Source of the DNA: Kineothrix sp. IPX-CK
GTDB taxonomy: Bacteria > Bacillota > Clostridia > Lachnospirales > Lachnospiraceae
DNA length: 64,000 nucleotides
Assembly (NCBI RefSeq): GCF_039134705.1
Contig: NZ_CP146256.1
Location: 3,906,001-3,970,000, forward strand
Direction of reading: 5' to 3'
Shown here: positions 56,740 to 64,000 of the stretch, piece by piece
Position numbering within the stretch: the stretch's first letter is position 1
Layout: every line of letters starts with the position of its first letter
Translations under genes and position numbers: made by a program
Notes under the pieces: generated by a model
The model's database searches: none
Told to the model about the DNA's origin: nothing
The model's input: the letters and a program-made list of their open reading frames with translations, nothing else

Positions 56740-56766
56740 GCTACTGTTCACTCCGTTCGCAGTAAC
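56740..56766. repeat. 27-bp hairpin-like repeat, copy 2 (leader of the ABC gene)
   Basis: GCTACTG ... CAGTAAC sequence matching copy 1 at 39278-39304 in 24 of 27 positions. It ends 28 nt before the ATG of the ABC transporter, much as copy 1 ends 32 nt before the PglC-like start. Confidence 0.6.
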
Positions 56767-56768
56767 GC

Positions 56769-56810
56769 ATGATTTCCGCATGTCAATTCGCTCCGCGAAG
56801 AAGAAATCAT
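56769..56810 (-). other. Long hairpin at the 5' end of the ABC-gene leader
   Basis: ATGATTTC (56769-56776) pairs with GAAATCAT (56803-56810), an 8-bp outer stem; inside, TTCGC (56787-56791) pairs with GCGAA (56795-56799). It lies between the candidate promoter and the 27-bp repeat, and would start at about the first transcribed bases. Confidence 0.5.
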
Positions 56811-56816
56811 CTTTGT

Positions 56817-56846
56817 ATTTTAGCATACTTACTTATAGGATTGCAA
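56817..56846 (-). promoter_or_regulatory. Candidate promoter for the ABC-gene leader
   Basis: On the minus strand TTGCAA (56841-56846) and TGCTAAAAT (extended -10, 56817-56825) are 18 bp apart. It overlaps the last codons of the deacetylase gene at 56829, so a new transcript could begin about 56810. Confidence 0.45.
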
Positions 56847-57776
56847 ATTCTCCATATTCAAAACCATAATCGCCTCATATTCCATCCTTCTTCCCTTCGA
56901 AAGATAAAATTCTCTGCTTCCATCATTACTGAACTCCTCACCCATTTCTTCTTGCAACGTGCTGCCGGGATGAAATAGTATTTCCAGCATTCTATCTTTT
57001 TTATATGCCTGTTCCTTCATAAGGGGCAGGACCCTGCCAACGCGCTTCGCATCCATATGTCCGCTGAACAACACTCCCCACAAAAACATAGGGCGAACAT
57101 TTATTCCCTCCCTTTTTATTATTTTTTCCATATGTATAGAATAAAAATTTAAAAGCAAATTTTTAATGATATTGACCGGACGGTATGATTTCCATAAAGA
57201 AAAGCTCATCAAAAACGGGCGTATCGGCTCCTTGGTCACACGGATATAATCCACCAGATACTGCCGCTTTTCCATTACTTTCATGAGTGCTTTATATACG
57301 ATGGGAATCATCTGAGTATGCTGATGACCGTCAAAACGAAGCGGCACGCCAATGCCGTAATCTTCACCGAAATGCTCCCTGAAGCATTCTGTCTGCGCTT
57401 CTATCTCCGCCGCCAGTTCGCGTTCTATCTCTTTATATTTCCACGGACAATAATTCCATAGAAAGAGAGTTCCCCATCCTATTTTAAAGTAACCTCGCTC
57501 GTCAACAAGATGAGACACCGTTTCTACAGGTGCCAGACAATGGCCCTCCATAAAATTAAGATGAACGCTTAGGAGAGGCATTCGAGACCATCTGTTTTTC
57601 TCTCTATTGAATTTCTCCGCATATTCCTCCAGACATTTCATATTGGTCAGCACACTAATACTGTCTAACTTTTCTGCATACAGACATTTTAGAATGTCCT
57701 CCGAAACATGACCAGATAACCCATAGTCATCCGCATGAATATCTATTCTGCTCCGGCTTACTTCTTTACTCTCCAT
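56829..57776 (-). CDS. ChbG/YdjC-family carbohydrate deacetylase-like protein
   Basis: About 315 residues. HADDYGLSGHVSEDIL carries the paired aspartates, LLSVHLNFMEGH and RFDGHQHTQMIP the metal-binding histidines, all typical of the ChbG/YdjC family that deacetylates N-acetyl groups of chitobiose or related amino sugars. Here it may act on a lipid-linked GlcNAc (HpnK/ChbG-like) before modification. The ATG at 57776 has AGGA 8 nt upstream and overlaps the GT2 gene by 11 bp; the ATG at 57812 would lie inside it. No signal peptide. Confidence 0.84.
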   Translation of the reverse strand: MESKEVSRSRIDIHADDYGLSGHVSEDILKCLYAEKLDSISVLTNMKCLEEYAEKFNREKNRWSRMPLLSVHLNFMEGHCLAPVETVSHLVDERGYFKIGWGTLFLWNYCPWKYKEIERELAAEIEAQTECFREHFGEDYGIGVPLRFDGHQHTQMIPIVYKALMKVMEKRQYLVDYIRVTKEPIRPFLMSFSLWKSYRPVNIIKNLLLNFYSIHMEKIIKREGINVRPMFLWGVLFSGHMDAKRVGRVLPLMKEQAYKKDRMLEILFHPGSTLQEEMGEEFSNDGSREFYLSKGRRMEYEAIMVLNMENLQSYK

Positions 57777-58776
57777 CTTCTGATTCCTGTCCTTCCTCAC
57801 CAGTCTGGGCATCTATCCATATTATAGACTGTATGATATATCTAGGCCGCGATTTAGTCTCCAAGTATATTTTTCCCACATATTCTCCTACAATACCAAG
57901 AGAAAATATCGTCAGCCCTCCCATCATCAAGGTAACGACCATTGAAGTCGTATATCCGGGAATATTGTGACCCGAAAGCCAATCCACAAGACTTATAATA
58001 ATCATAATAACACTAAACACACTGACGACAAAACCGAGCAGCGTAATGAGTTGAATTGGTCTCGTACTCATAGAAGTAATTCCGTCTGCTGCTAATTTTA
58101 CCATCTTTTTAAAAGTATACTTAGATTTTCCTGCTTCTCTTTCCTTTACATCAAAATAAACAATATCAGATGGAAATCCCATGGTCGGAATAAGCCCACG
58201 CAAAAATAGATTTACCTCTTTATATTCTTCCAAAGCAGTTATTGCCGTCTTCGAAAGCAGTCGGTAATCCGCATGATTTTCCATCACATTACTTCCTAAA
58301 AGATTCATCATTTTATAGAAACATGTTGCAGTCATTTTTTTAAAGAATCCATCGCTATTCCTATCATTCCTTACTCCATATACAACTTCGCTACCCTTTT
58401 GATATGCTTCAATAAATCCATCAAGCGCTTCAATATCCTGCTGTAAGTCAGCATCTATCGTCACTACCATATCCGCATGCTTTCCCGCCGTCAGCATCCC
58501 AGATAAAATCGCACTTTGGTGTCCGCAATTGCGCGAAAGGCAAAGCCCGGAAAAAACGCAGTCTTCTTTGCACAAATCAACGATGATCTTCCAAGTATCG
58601 TCCTTGCTTCCGTCGTTAACGAACATAATTTTACTTTTAGGCGATATTTTGTCTTCTTTCACAAGCCTGCTCAATTTGTCGCGCATCACGGCTGCTGCAT
58701 GCTGCAGTCCTTCCTCCTCGTTATAACACGGAACAACCAAATATAAAGTTTTTTCTCTATTTCCATATTCGCTCAT
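57766..58776 (-). CDS. GtrB/DPM1-like polyprenyl-phosphate GT2 glycosyltransferase
   Basis: 336 residues. YLVVPCYNEEEGL, MFVNDGSKDDTW, DXD region VVTIDADLQQDIEAL, LSRNCGHQSAILSGM, and two C-terminal membrane helices (about 235-255 and 270-295), the GtrB/ArnC layout. It makes undecaprenyl-phosphate sugar on the inner face. The downstream ChbG-like deacetylase starts within its 3' end, so the pair may act in order: sugar loading, then deacetylation (compare ArnC-ArnD). That order is inferred. Confidence 0.9.
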   Translation of the reverse strand: MSEYGNREKTLYLVVPCYNEEEGLQHAAAVMRDKLSRLVKEDKISPKSKIMFVNDGSKDDTWKIIVDLCKEDCVFSGLCLSRNCGHQSAILSGMLTAGKHADMVVTIDADLQQDIEALDGFIEAYQKGSEVVYGVRNDRNSDGFFKKMTATCFYKMMNLLGSNVMENHADYRLLSKTAITALEEYKEVNLFLRGLIPTMGFPSDIVYFDVKEREAGKSKYTFKKMVKLAADGITSMSTRPIQLITLLGFVVSVFSVIMIIISLVDWLSGHNIPGYTTSMVVTLMMGGLTIFSLGIVGEYVGKIYLETKSRPRYIIQSIIWIDAQTGEEGQESEDGE

Positions 58777-58815
58777 TTTCTTCCCCCTATCCTAAGCATC
58801 TATTTAATCATTTTC

Positions 58816-59889
58816 CTAAATCATCTCATTCTGCCTATGCATCTTTGGCGGCTCATAATTGTCCATGAAATCCTCGCCCAGGTACACGATTTCCTCTGCG
58901 AAGCGGATAGCAGAGGGCACCGTAAATACGGAAACTACCCGCCTAAACCTAAGCCCCGGAATGAAATTAAGCACTTCCATAGGAAATTTGCCGTCTAAGA
59001 CAATATACTCAGAAAACAACCTATGATAATTAAGTACATCTCTCGGATGAGGCTTTATCATAATGACCGTATCCTCGCCGCAGGTATTGCCATACTGCTC
59101 TATCACATCACGAAAAAGCCTTTCTCTAACCTCCAGACTGCATAAGGGCTCCGTTAACACGAGTACCTTATTATCACCGCCCTCACGAAGCTTCCTGTCA
59201 ATATCATCCATGTCGGCAATAAATAAATGGATCAAAATATTCTTCGCCTCTTCGTCTAAAGCCTCTACCAGCTCCGCTCTGGGTTTTTCGATGTACTTGG
59301 GGCAAGGATAGGGGAGTATTGAAATATCGTTAACTTCCATATCGATGCAATATTTCGCCCAGCCGTTTTGTATAAAGATGAGATTAAGTGATGCCAGAAA
59401 TGCCTTGAGCTTAAAATGTCCACGATTGTCATAGCGGGCCGTATCATAAGTACTGATACAATCCAGCCCGTCCTCCAGCGCATGATACTTTATCTTTTTA
59501 TAACATAAATAATAGCCGATCGGATCGGAATCGCAGAATACATAAACGTCCTTATATTCTTTAAAATCCACCGGAACATAAGATTGCTGCAATTTTCCCA
59601 AAAGTTTTGTATATTTTATCCTATATATCATATTGAGAAGAAGGTTTCCCTTATCCGAATGATACTTCATAAGCTCCGGAAACCCGATATCCTCTTTTTC
59701 CTCAAACATGTATACAGCTTCGAAAAGTCCGGAGCCTTCCGCCCTGCTCTTCAAATCGCCGAAGTCGTTGGACATCGTGCTAAGTACCAGCTGTGCACGC
59801 CCTCTTTTTTCCCTCGGAAGGTTCAATTCCTTCAGACATGCAACATATACATGATAATAAGTATGACAGACATAGATTCTTTCTTTCAT
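58816..59889 (-). CDS. Probable GT52 sialyltransferase-like glycosyltransferase
   Basis: 357 residues. The N-terminus IYVCHTYYHVYVACL, middle YHALEDGLDCIS and the late IMIKPHPRDVL followed by SVFTVPSAIRFA fit GT52-like enzymes (LOS sialyltransferases), which use CMP-sialic acid; here CMP-pseudaminic acid from the genes just upstream would be the natural donor. I am fairly sure of a GT-B nucleotide-sugar transferase, less of GT52. GAGG lies 10 nt before the ATG. It follows the ATP-grasp gene by 5 bp. Confidence 0.65.
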   Translation of the reverse strand: MKERIYVCHTYYHVYVACLKELNLPREKRGRAQLVLSTMSNDFGDLKSRAEGSGLFEAVYMFEEKEDIGFPELMKYHSDKGNLLLNMIYRIKYTKLLGKLQQSYVPVDFKEYKDVYVFCDSDPIGYYLCYKKIKYHALEDGLDCISTYDTARYDNRGHFKLKAFLASLNLIFIQNGWAKYCIDMEVNDISILPYPCPKYIEKPRAELVEALDEEAKNILIHLFIADMDDIDRKLREGGDNKVLVLTEPLCSLEVRERLFRDVIEQYGNTCGEDTVIMIKPHPRDVLNYHRLFSEYIVLDGKFPMEVLNFIPGLRFRRVVSVFTVPSAIRFAEEIVYLGEDFMDNYEPPKMHRQNEMI

Positions 59890-59894
59890 GCCCC

Positions 59895-61151
59895 TTATTC
59901 CTCTTCCATATCGATATGAATAAATTTAAGCGCTTTTATGGCGGTGTCTGTCGCTTCCCTTGCGGTCTTTCCGCTAGCAATCACATACCCCAGCCTATCG
60001 TTGCTTGATTTCGTGCCGTTTATTACATCTCCGGCCTTTTTATATAGTACGAATTCCTCTAAGCCCTCCAGGGCGTGGATATCCTCCACCACCACTATCC
60101 TCTTAATTATTCCCGGAATCCCCGAAATAAAGCGGATGGCAGAGCCTCTTTCCCATCTTGAGGTCAGATCTGTTTTCTCTCCCGCTGCCAAAAGTACGGA
60201 ACTGCCCACCATATCCACTCCGGTAGACAAAGGCACAAGCTTTGATGTAATGAAATCACCTCCCAGCCTTGCCGCGATTTCCACGATTTTCGGCCCGCTT
60301 TCGGTTACCTTTATTTCCGTATGTGAGGGACCGTTTTGCAGCCGTATTGCCTTCACAGCCTGAAGGGTCACCTTTCTAATTGCTGTCTTTATGTCTTCCG
60401 GCAATTCGCTTGGCTGGGAGTGTCCCAGCTCCACGAAGTACGGCGGCGGAGTAATGAATTTATCCGTAATCGTAACAATAGTCGTTTCTCCGTTTACGGT
60501 CATGGATTCCACGCTCACTTCCGCCCCTGTCATAAACTCCTCTGCCATAACAATGCCGTTTCTGGAATTACTCTTGCTGTATTCATAGATTTCTTTTAAT
60601 TTATCATTATCTATTTCGATAAGGTCTGTGACTTCCTTCTTCGAATCTGCGGCCTGACCGCCGCTGTTCCTAACATCCACGAGCACGACTCCACGGCTTC
60701 CTGCGTTGTCCGCAGGTTTCACGATACAATACCCCTTAAGCTCGCCTACCGCCTTTTTCAATTCCTCAAAATCATGTACCGCATAATATGCCGGAATCGG
60801 CACGCCGTTTTCCTTCAGTCTGTCGCGCATATAACTTTTTATCGTAGCGCACAAGGAGTCTTCGTAGGAAAGGTCCGGGGTTTTCCCAAGCCGCTCATTC
60901 ACATAAGCCGCCGTGCGCACCGGTCCGTCGCTGGTGGAGGTAATCACCACATCCGGCTGATAAATAAGCGCCTGCCTGTAAACCTCCTCCTGATCCAACG
61001 TACTGACTACCAGCTTCACATCGGCAAGGGGAAAGCCCGGCGCATTCTCATCGTAATCCACAAGAATAATTTGGAATCCCAGTTCCTTCGCTTTTTGGAT
61101 TGCCGGAATCTGTAAGGCACTGGCTCCGAGAATCATCATTTTTTTCTGCAT
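59895..61151 (-). CDS. ATP-grasp carboxylate-amine ligase
   Basis: About 418 residues. KKMMILGASALQIPAI is the biotin-carboxylase-like N-domain, VDYDENAPGFPLADV follows, and the core has YCIVKPADNAGSRGV, MAEEFMTGAEVSVESM and GPSHTEIKVTESGPKIVEIAARLGGDF. This is the PurK/carbamoyl-like ATP-grasp pattern. Placed between PseI and a GT52-like gene, it might modify pseudaminic acid or a precursor, for instance by adding an acyl group through its amine. That is inference. The ATG at 61151 has GAGGGGG 7 nt upstream. Confidence 0.85.
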   Translation of the reverse strand: MQKKMMILGASALQIPAIQKAKELGFQIILVDYDENAPGFPLADVKLVVSTLDQEEVYRQALIYQPDVVITSTSDGPVRTAAYVNERLGKTPDLSYEDSLCATIKSYMRDRLKENGVPIPAYYAVHDFEELKKAVGELKGYCIVKPADNAGSRGVVLVDVRNSGGQAADSKKEVTDLIEIDNDKLKEIYEYSKSNSRNGIVMAEEFMTGAEVSVESMTVNGETTIVTITDKFITPPPYFVELGHSQPSELPEDIKTAIRKVTLQAVKAIRLQNGPSHTEIKVTESGPKIVEIAARLGGDFITSKLVPLSTGVDMVGSSVLLAAGEKTDLTSRWERGSAIRFISGIPGIIKRIVVVEDIHALEGLEEFVLYKKAGDVINGTKSSNDRLGYVIASGKTAREATDTAIKALKFIHIDMEEE

Positions 61152-61195
61152 CAGCATACCCCCTCGCAATGTTGTTTGCCAAACTATAATCTTTG

Positions 61196-62248
61196 TCACT
61201 CTATATATTTCCAGTCAAGAGGGGTTCCCTTTGCAAGAGCCTCCTTTGCCCGTTTTCCCAGAATTTCATCATAATACATTGTATGCATACCAAAAGCCGG
61301 GCGGATGGAACGGACATTCTCCTTGGAAAATTCCTCTCCTGCCTTCATATCCTTTACTACGAACAGGCTTCTTCCGTCCTCTCTGCTCTTTTTCTGCTTC
61401 TCGGTCAATTCATAAGTTACCTTACCGAGAGCTTTTTCCACAATGCGGATATCCGTGACCATTTGTTTGAACTCAGCAGGTTCCATAGAAAACGCTGCGT
61501 CCGGTCCTCCGTCTACCCGGGACAGGGTAAGGTGTTTTTCTACCATCTTCGCCCCCAGCGCCACGCTTCCGACGGCTACGGCTGTTCCCATGCTATGGTC
61601 TGAAAGACCGGTTATGCAGGAAAATACTTCCGCCATATTGGGGATTACCTTTAAGTTCATATCCTCATAAGGAGAAGGATAGGTGGAGGTACACTTTAGC
61701 AAAATGATCTGGTCGTTGCCTTCCTCCCTGCACACTTTTACCGCCCTCTCGATATCCTCCAGATAAGCGATTCCCGTGGCGAAGATGACCGGTTTCCCTT
61801 TTCCGGCAATCTGACGTATCAGCGGTATGTCATTAATTTCAAAAGAAGCCACCTTGTACGCAGGCATGTCCATTTCTTCCATAAAATCCACAGCCGTCTC
61901 ATCAAAGGGAGAAGAGAAGCATTCCATTCCAAGTTCGTTTGCCAGCTTCATCAGCTTAGGCTGCCATTCCCACGGCGTATATGCCGTTTCATAAAGCTTG
62001 TGCAGAGTCGTCCCGTCCCAGATCGTCCCCTGCGTTATTTGAAAATAATCATTATCGCAGTCTAAGGTGATCGTATCCGGCATGTAGGTTTGCAGCTTTA
62101 CCGCATCTGCTCCTGCCTCCTTTGCTGCCTTGATGATTGCCGCAGCTCTGTCATAGTCCTGTAAATGGTTAGCGGAAACCTCCGCCACCACAAAGGTCTT
62201 TTCTCCCTCACCCACATAACGGCTGCCTATCTTAATTTTCTTTACCAT
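61196..62248 (-). CDS. pseI: Pseudaminic acid synthase PseI-like (NeuB family)
   Basis: About 350 residues. FVVAEVSANHLQDYDRA, KLQTYMPDTITLD, SSPFDETAVDF, TSTYPSPYEDMNL, SDHSMGTAV and GAKMVEKHLTLSR are NeuB-family motifs, while GGPDAAFSMEP favours PseI over NeuB. A C-terminal SAF domain follows (about 285-345, RSLFVVKDMKAGEEF). It condenses a 2,4-diacetamido-altrose with phosphoenolpyruvate to form pseudaminic acid. The ATG at 62248 is 6 nt after GGAGG and overlaps PseF by 17 bp. Confidence 0.92.
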   Translation of the reverse strand: MVKKIKIGSRYVGEGEKTFVVAEVSANHLQDYDRAAAIIKAAKEAGADAVKLQTYMPDTITLDCDNDYFQITQGTIWDGTTLHKLYETAYTPWEWQPKLMKLANELGMECFSSPFDETAVDFMEEMDMPAYKVASFEINDIPLIRQIAGKGKPVIFATGIAYLEDIERAVKVCREEGNDQIILLKCTSTYPSPYEDMNLKVIPNMAEVFSCITGLSDHSMGTAVAVGSVALGAKMVEKHLTLSRVDGGPDAAFSMEPAEFKQMVTDIRIVEKALGKVTYELTEKQKKSREDGRSLFVVKDMKAGEEFSKENVRSIRPAFGMHTMYYDEILGKRAKEALAKGTPLDWKYIE

Positions 62249-62942
62249 TCTCATCCTCCATCATACGGTACTTGATTTCCGCCAGCTTCCAGTCCGATAA
62301 GTTATCAATATCCTGCACTTGCGTCTCGGGAACCACGATCGGAACATATCCTTCCTTCAAATCCCCTTTGCAGGCACGATATTTTTCCGTATTGTAAAAA
62401 TAAAACTGTCCGCAGTCATGATACATCGTCTCCAAATCCTGAGAGCGTTTCTGCGCGTTTTCCGGATAACAGTATTCCAGTCTGCCATCCCTTATCGCCA
62501 TCCCCCGCTGCGGAGGAAAAGAAAAGCTCACCACCGGCATAACACCCGAGGCATTATCTCTTTTTAAGATTTGATACGCACTTTTCAGTTTCTCAGATGT
62601 AACAAATGGGGCGGTGGGATAAATGCACGCCATATATTCGAAGGTCTTTCCTCTTTTTTCGTATTCCTCCAGTACCTCTAAAAGCACATCGTCCGTAGTC
62701 GCGTAGTCGTCGGAGGCTGCACCGCTTCTCATAAAGGGCACACTCGCTCCCGCATCTGCCGCGATATCAGCAATTTCTTCATCGTCGGTAGAAACCATCA
62801 CTTCATCGAACAGCCCGCAGGTCAACGCCGCTTCGATGGAATAGCAGATAATGGGCTTACCCAGAAACTCTTTTTTATTTTTTCCCGGAATCCTTTTACT
62901 TCCGCCTCTTGCCGTAATAATCGCTACCGCGCTTAGCAGCAT
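62232..62942 (-). CDS. pseF: CMP-pseudaminic acid synthetase PseF-like
   Basis: 236 residues of the acylneuraminate cytidylyltransferase family: IITARGGSKRIPGKNKKEF at the N-terminus, VMVSTDDEEIADIA, CIYPTAPFVTSEKL and QKRSQDLETMYHDCGQFYF, a set that fits PseF better than NeuA. It activates the nonulosonate with CTP. GAGGAGG lies 7 nt before the ATG. It is translationally linked to PseI downstream and follows PseG by 22 bp, the usual order of these enzymes. Confidence 0.92.
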   Translation of the reverse strand: MLLSAVAIITARGGSKRIPGKNKKEFLGKPIICYSIEAALTCGLFDEVMVSTDDEEIADIAADAGASVPFMRSGAASDDYATTDDVLLEVLEEYEKRGKTFEYMACIYPTAPFVTSEKLKSAYQILKRDNASGVMPVVSFSFPPQRGMAIRDGRLEYCYPENAQKRSQDLETMYHDCGQFYFYNTEKYRACKGDLKEGYVPIVVPETQVQDIDNLSDWKLAEIKYRMMEDENGKEN

Positions 62943-62964
62943 ATCGTTACCTCCTCATTCCGTT

Positions 62965-64000
62965 CTATAGCTTTATGATTTCTTCCGCAATCCGGGCCGC
63001 TCCGTTTCCGTCCGTCACCCCGTGCAGCTTTTTTTTCATTTTGCTTTGCAGCTCCTTATCCTGAAGAAGTCTTTCCAGCCCGTCACATATCCTTTTTATG
63101 CAATCTGCCCGGTCCGTTCTTATGTCTCCGGAGAAAAGCATTCTCTCTTCCTTTTCGAAGAAATCGCTGTCATATTTCTGATTGTCCGCGCAGACAAAAA
63201 ATACCGTGGGTACCTGCATGGCACAGAGTTCAAAAAGTACGGTACCTGCAGCCGATACCGCAGCCTCGCAGCCGCCCATAAGCCTCGCCATGTTTTCTAC
63301 ATTGCGGTGCAGCACTATTTGTTCATGACTATCCGCAAGCTTTTTTAGTTCCTCTGCCTTATTATGGAACCTCCCTACTACCGTATCGAACACCACATCC
63401 GAAAGCGCCTCTCTTTCTACCGCCTCCGCAAGAATACCTAAAAGTGCGCTATAAACGTCTCCGCCTCCGCTGCTGAGCAGAACATGTCTCTCCTTGTGAC
63501 GAAGCGCTCCCTCTTCTTCAGAAAATTCCTCGCGGAGAGGCACATACGCCGTACCAAGGAGCAGCTTCGTATCCTGTCCGTAGGCCTCCTCATAGGGAAA
63601 GAGATGGTGATAGGCATTGTAATTAATGACCATGCGCACCGGGTAAACAGCTTCAAACATATCGTCTATATAAATGATATCACATATTTCCTTCAGTGCT
63701 TCGAAATATGCCATTGCATATTTTCCATTTGCCACCTGATAGGAATCCACCAGCAGCTTTTCACAGCCCGCTTTTTTCAATTCGGAAAGAAGCGTCTGTA
63801 CCTCGCTCTCCGGTTCCTTCCATTTCGTTTGCAGGCACACATATTCCACGCCCGCCTGCTTTAGCATCGGAGCGGCAAATTCATCGGCCACAAAAAAGCA
63901 TACACTTTCTCCCCTTCTTATCAGCTGCTTTGCAATCGTAATACAGCGCATGATATGCCCTGTAGCAATTTCTTCATTGGCATCGGCCCTTATTCCTATC
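62965..64000 (-). CDS. pseG: PseG-like UDP-sugar hydrolase, 5' end outside window
   Basis: Reading on from the ATG at 63951 towards the window edge, the frame stays open and gives IGIRADANEEIATGHIMRC, the PseG N-terminus with the catalytic-type histidine (GHIMRC). So the real start is just beyond 64000 and at least 345 residues are encoded. Later blocks: LLVDSYQVANGKY, YIDDMFEA, VLLSSGGGDVYS, and CEAAVSAAGTVLFELCAMQVPTVFF. It removes UDP from the 2,4-diacetamido-trideoxy-altrose before PseI acts. PseB, PseC and PseH are expected further right. Confidence 0.9.
   Translation of the reverse strand, partial: IGIRADANEEIATGHIMRCITIAKQLIRRGESVCFFVADEFAAPMLKQAGVEYVCLQTKWKEPESEVQTLLSELKKAGCEKLLVDSYQVANGKYAMAYFEALKEICDIIYIDDMFEAVYPVRMVINYNAYHHLFPYEEAYGQDTKLLLGTAYVPLREEFSEEEGALRHKERHVLLSSGGGDVYSALLGILAEAVEREALSDVVFDTVVGRFHNKAEELKKLADSHEQIVLHRNVENMARLMGGCEAAVSAAGTVLFELCAMQVPTVFFVCADNQKYDSDFFEKEERMLFSGDIRTDRADCIKRICDGLERLLQDKELQSKMKKKLHGVTDGNGAARIAEEIIKL

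Noticed and set aside
56713..56826. N-terminal extension of the ABC transporter gene to 56826
   Set aside because: The extra residues come from the hairpin leader and do not look like protein. The start at 56712 has a ribosome site and matches the family length.
59895..61151. ATP-grasp gene as a primary-metabolism enzyme inserted by chance
   Set aside because: It is tightly spaced with the Pse and GT52-like genes, so a role in the same pathway is more likely.

Overview
The window is one continuous surface-glycan biosynthesis region. All 52 genes I support lie on the minus strand, so transcription runs from high to low coordinates. They are tightly packed, often with 1-4 bp stop/start overlaps. 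No rRNA, tRNA, CRISPR array, transposase or phage gene was seen. The strong AGGAGG-type ribosome sites, moderate GC, abundant AGA/AGG arginine codons and families such as DUF6020- and DUF6056-like membrane proteins suggest a Firmicute of the Clostridia, most likely Lachnospiraceae-like. That assignment is inference.

Layout in transcription order (right to left). 64000-58816: a pseudaminic-acid type nonulosonate module (PseG, PseF, PseI homologues), an ATP-grasp ligase and a probable GT52 sialyltransferase-like enzyme. 58776-42372: a lipid-linked sugar and membrane block with polyprenyl-phosphate GT2 enzymes (one fused to a GNAT acetyltransferase), a YdjC/ChbG-type deacetylase, an ABC flippase, GtrA, an acyltransferase-3, a WecE-like aminotransferase, three large polytopic proteins and a large Wzy-like protein. 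42385-28013: a bacillosamine-like 4-amino-6-deoxy sugar set (PglF/CapD-type dehydratase, DegT aminotransferase, PglC-type initiating transferase with an apparent ATT start, ATP-grasp), a UDP-uronate set (dehydrogenase, 4-epimerase), a formyltransferase-like protein, a DUF2334 deacetylase-like protein and several glycosyltransferases.

27829-28012 is the largest non-coding gap. It holds a 13-bp hairpin, a palindrome, two candidate promoters and a leader hairpin, and probably separates two transcription units. 27813-16178 carries GT4, GT2 and GT11 transferases, two AsnB-like amidotransferases, a NodB-like protein, an SGNH-like protein and a second ABC flippase. 16155-1 carries a DUF5672-GT17-DUF3431-like trio, a GT2-DUF6056 fusion, a second Wzy-like polymerase, a second initiating phosphoglycosyltransferase (WbaP/CpsE type), a GH88/105-type hydrolase and more GT4, GT2 and GT11 genes.

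Working model: cytoplasmic enzymes make modified nucleotide sugars (Pse-like, 4-amino- or 4-formamido-6-deoxy, amidated uronate). Two initiating transferases load undecaprenyl phosphate, the glycosyltransferases extend it, two ABC flippases export it and two polymerase-like proteins assemble it. GtrA, DPM-like and GT-C-like proteins may decorate it outside the membrane. Having two initiators, two flippases, two polymerase-like proteins and two AsnB copies suggests at least two glycans, or a merged pair of loci.
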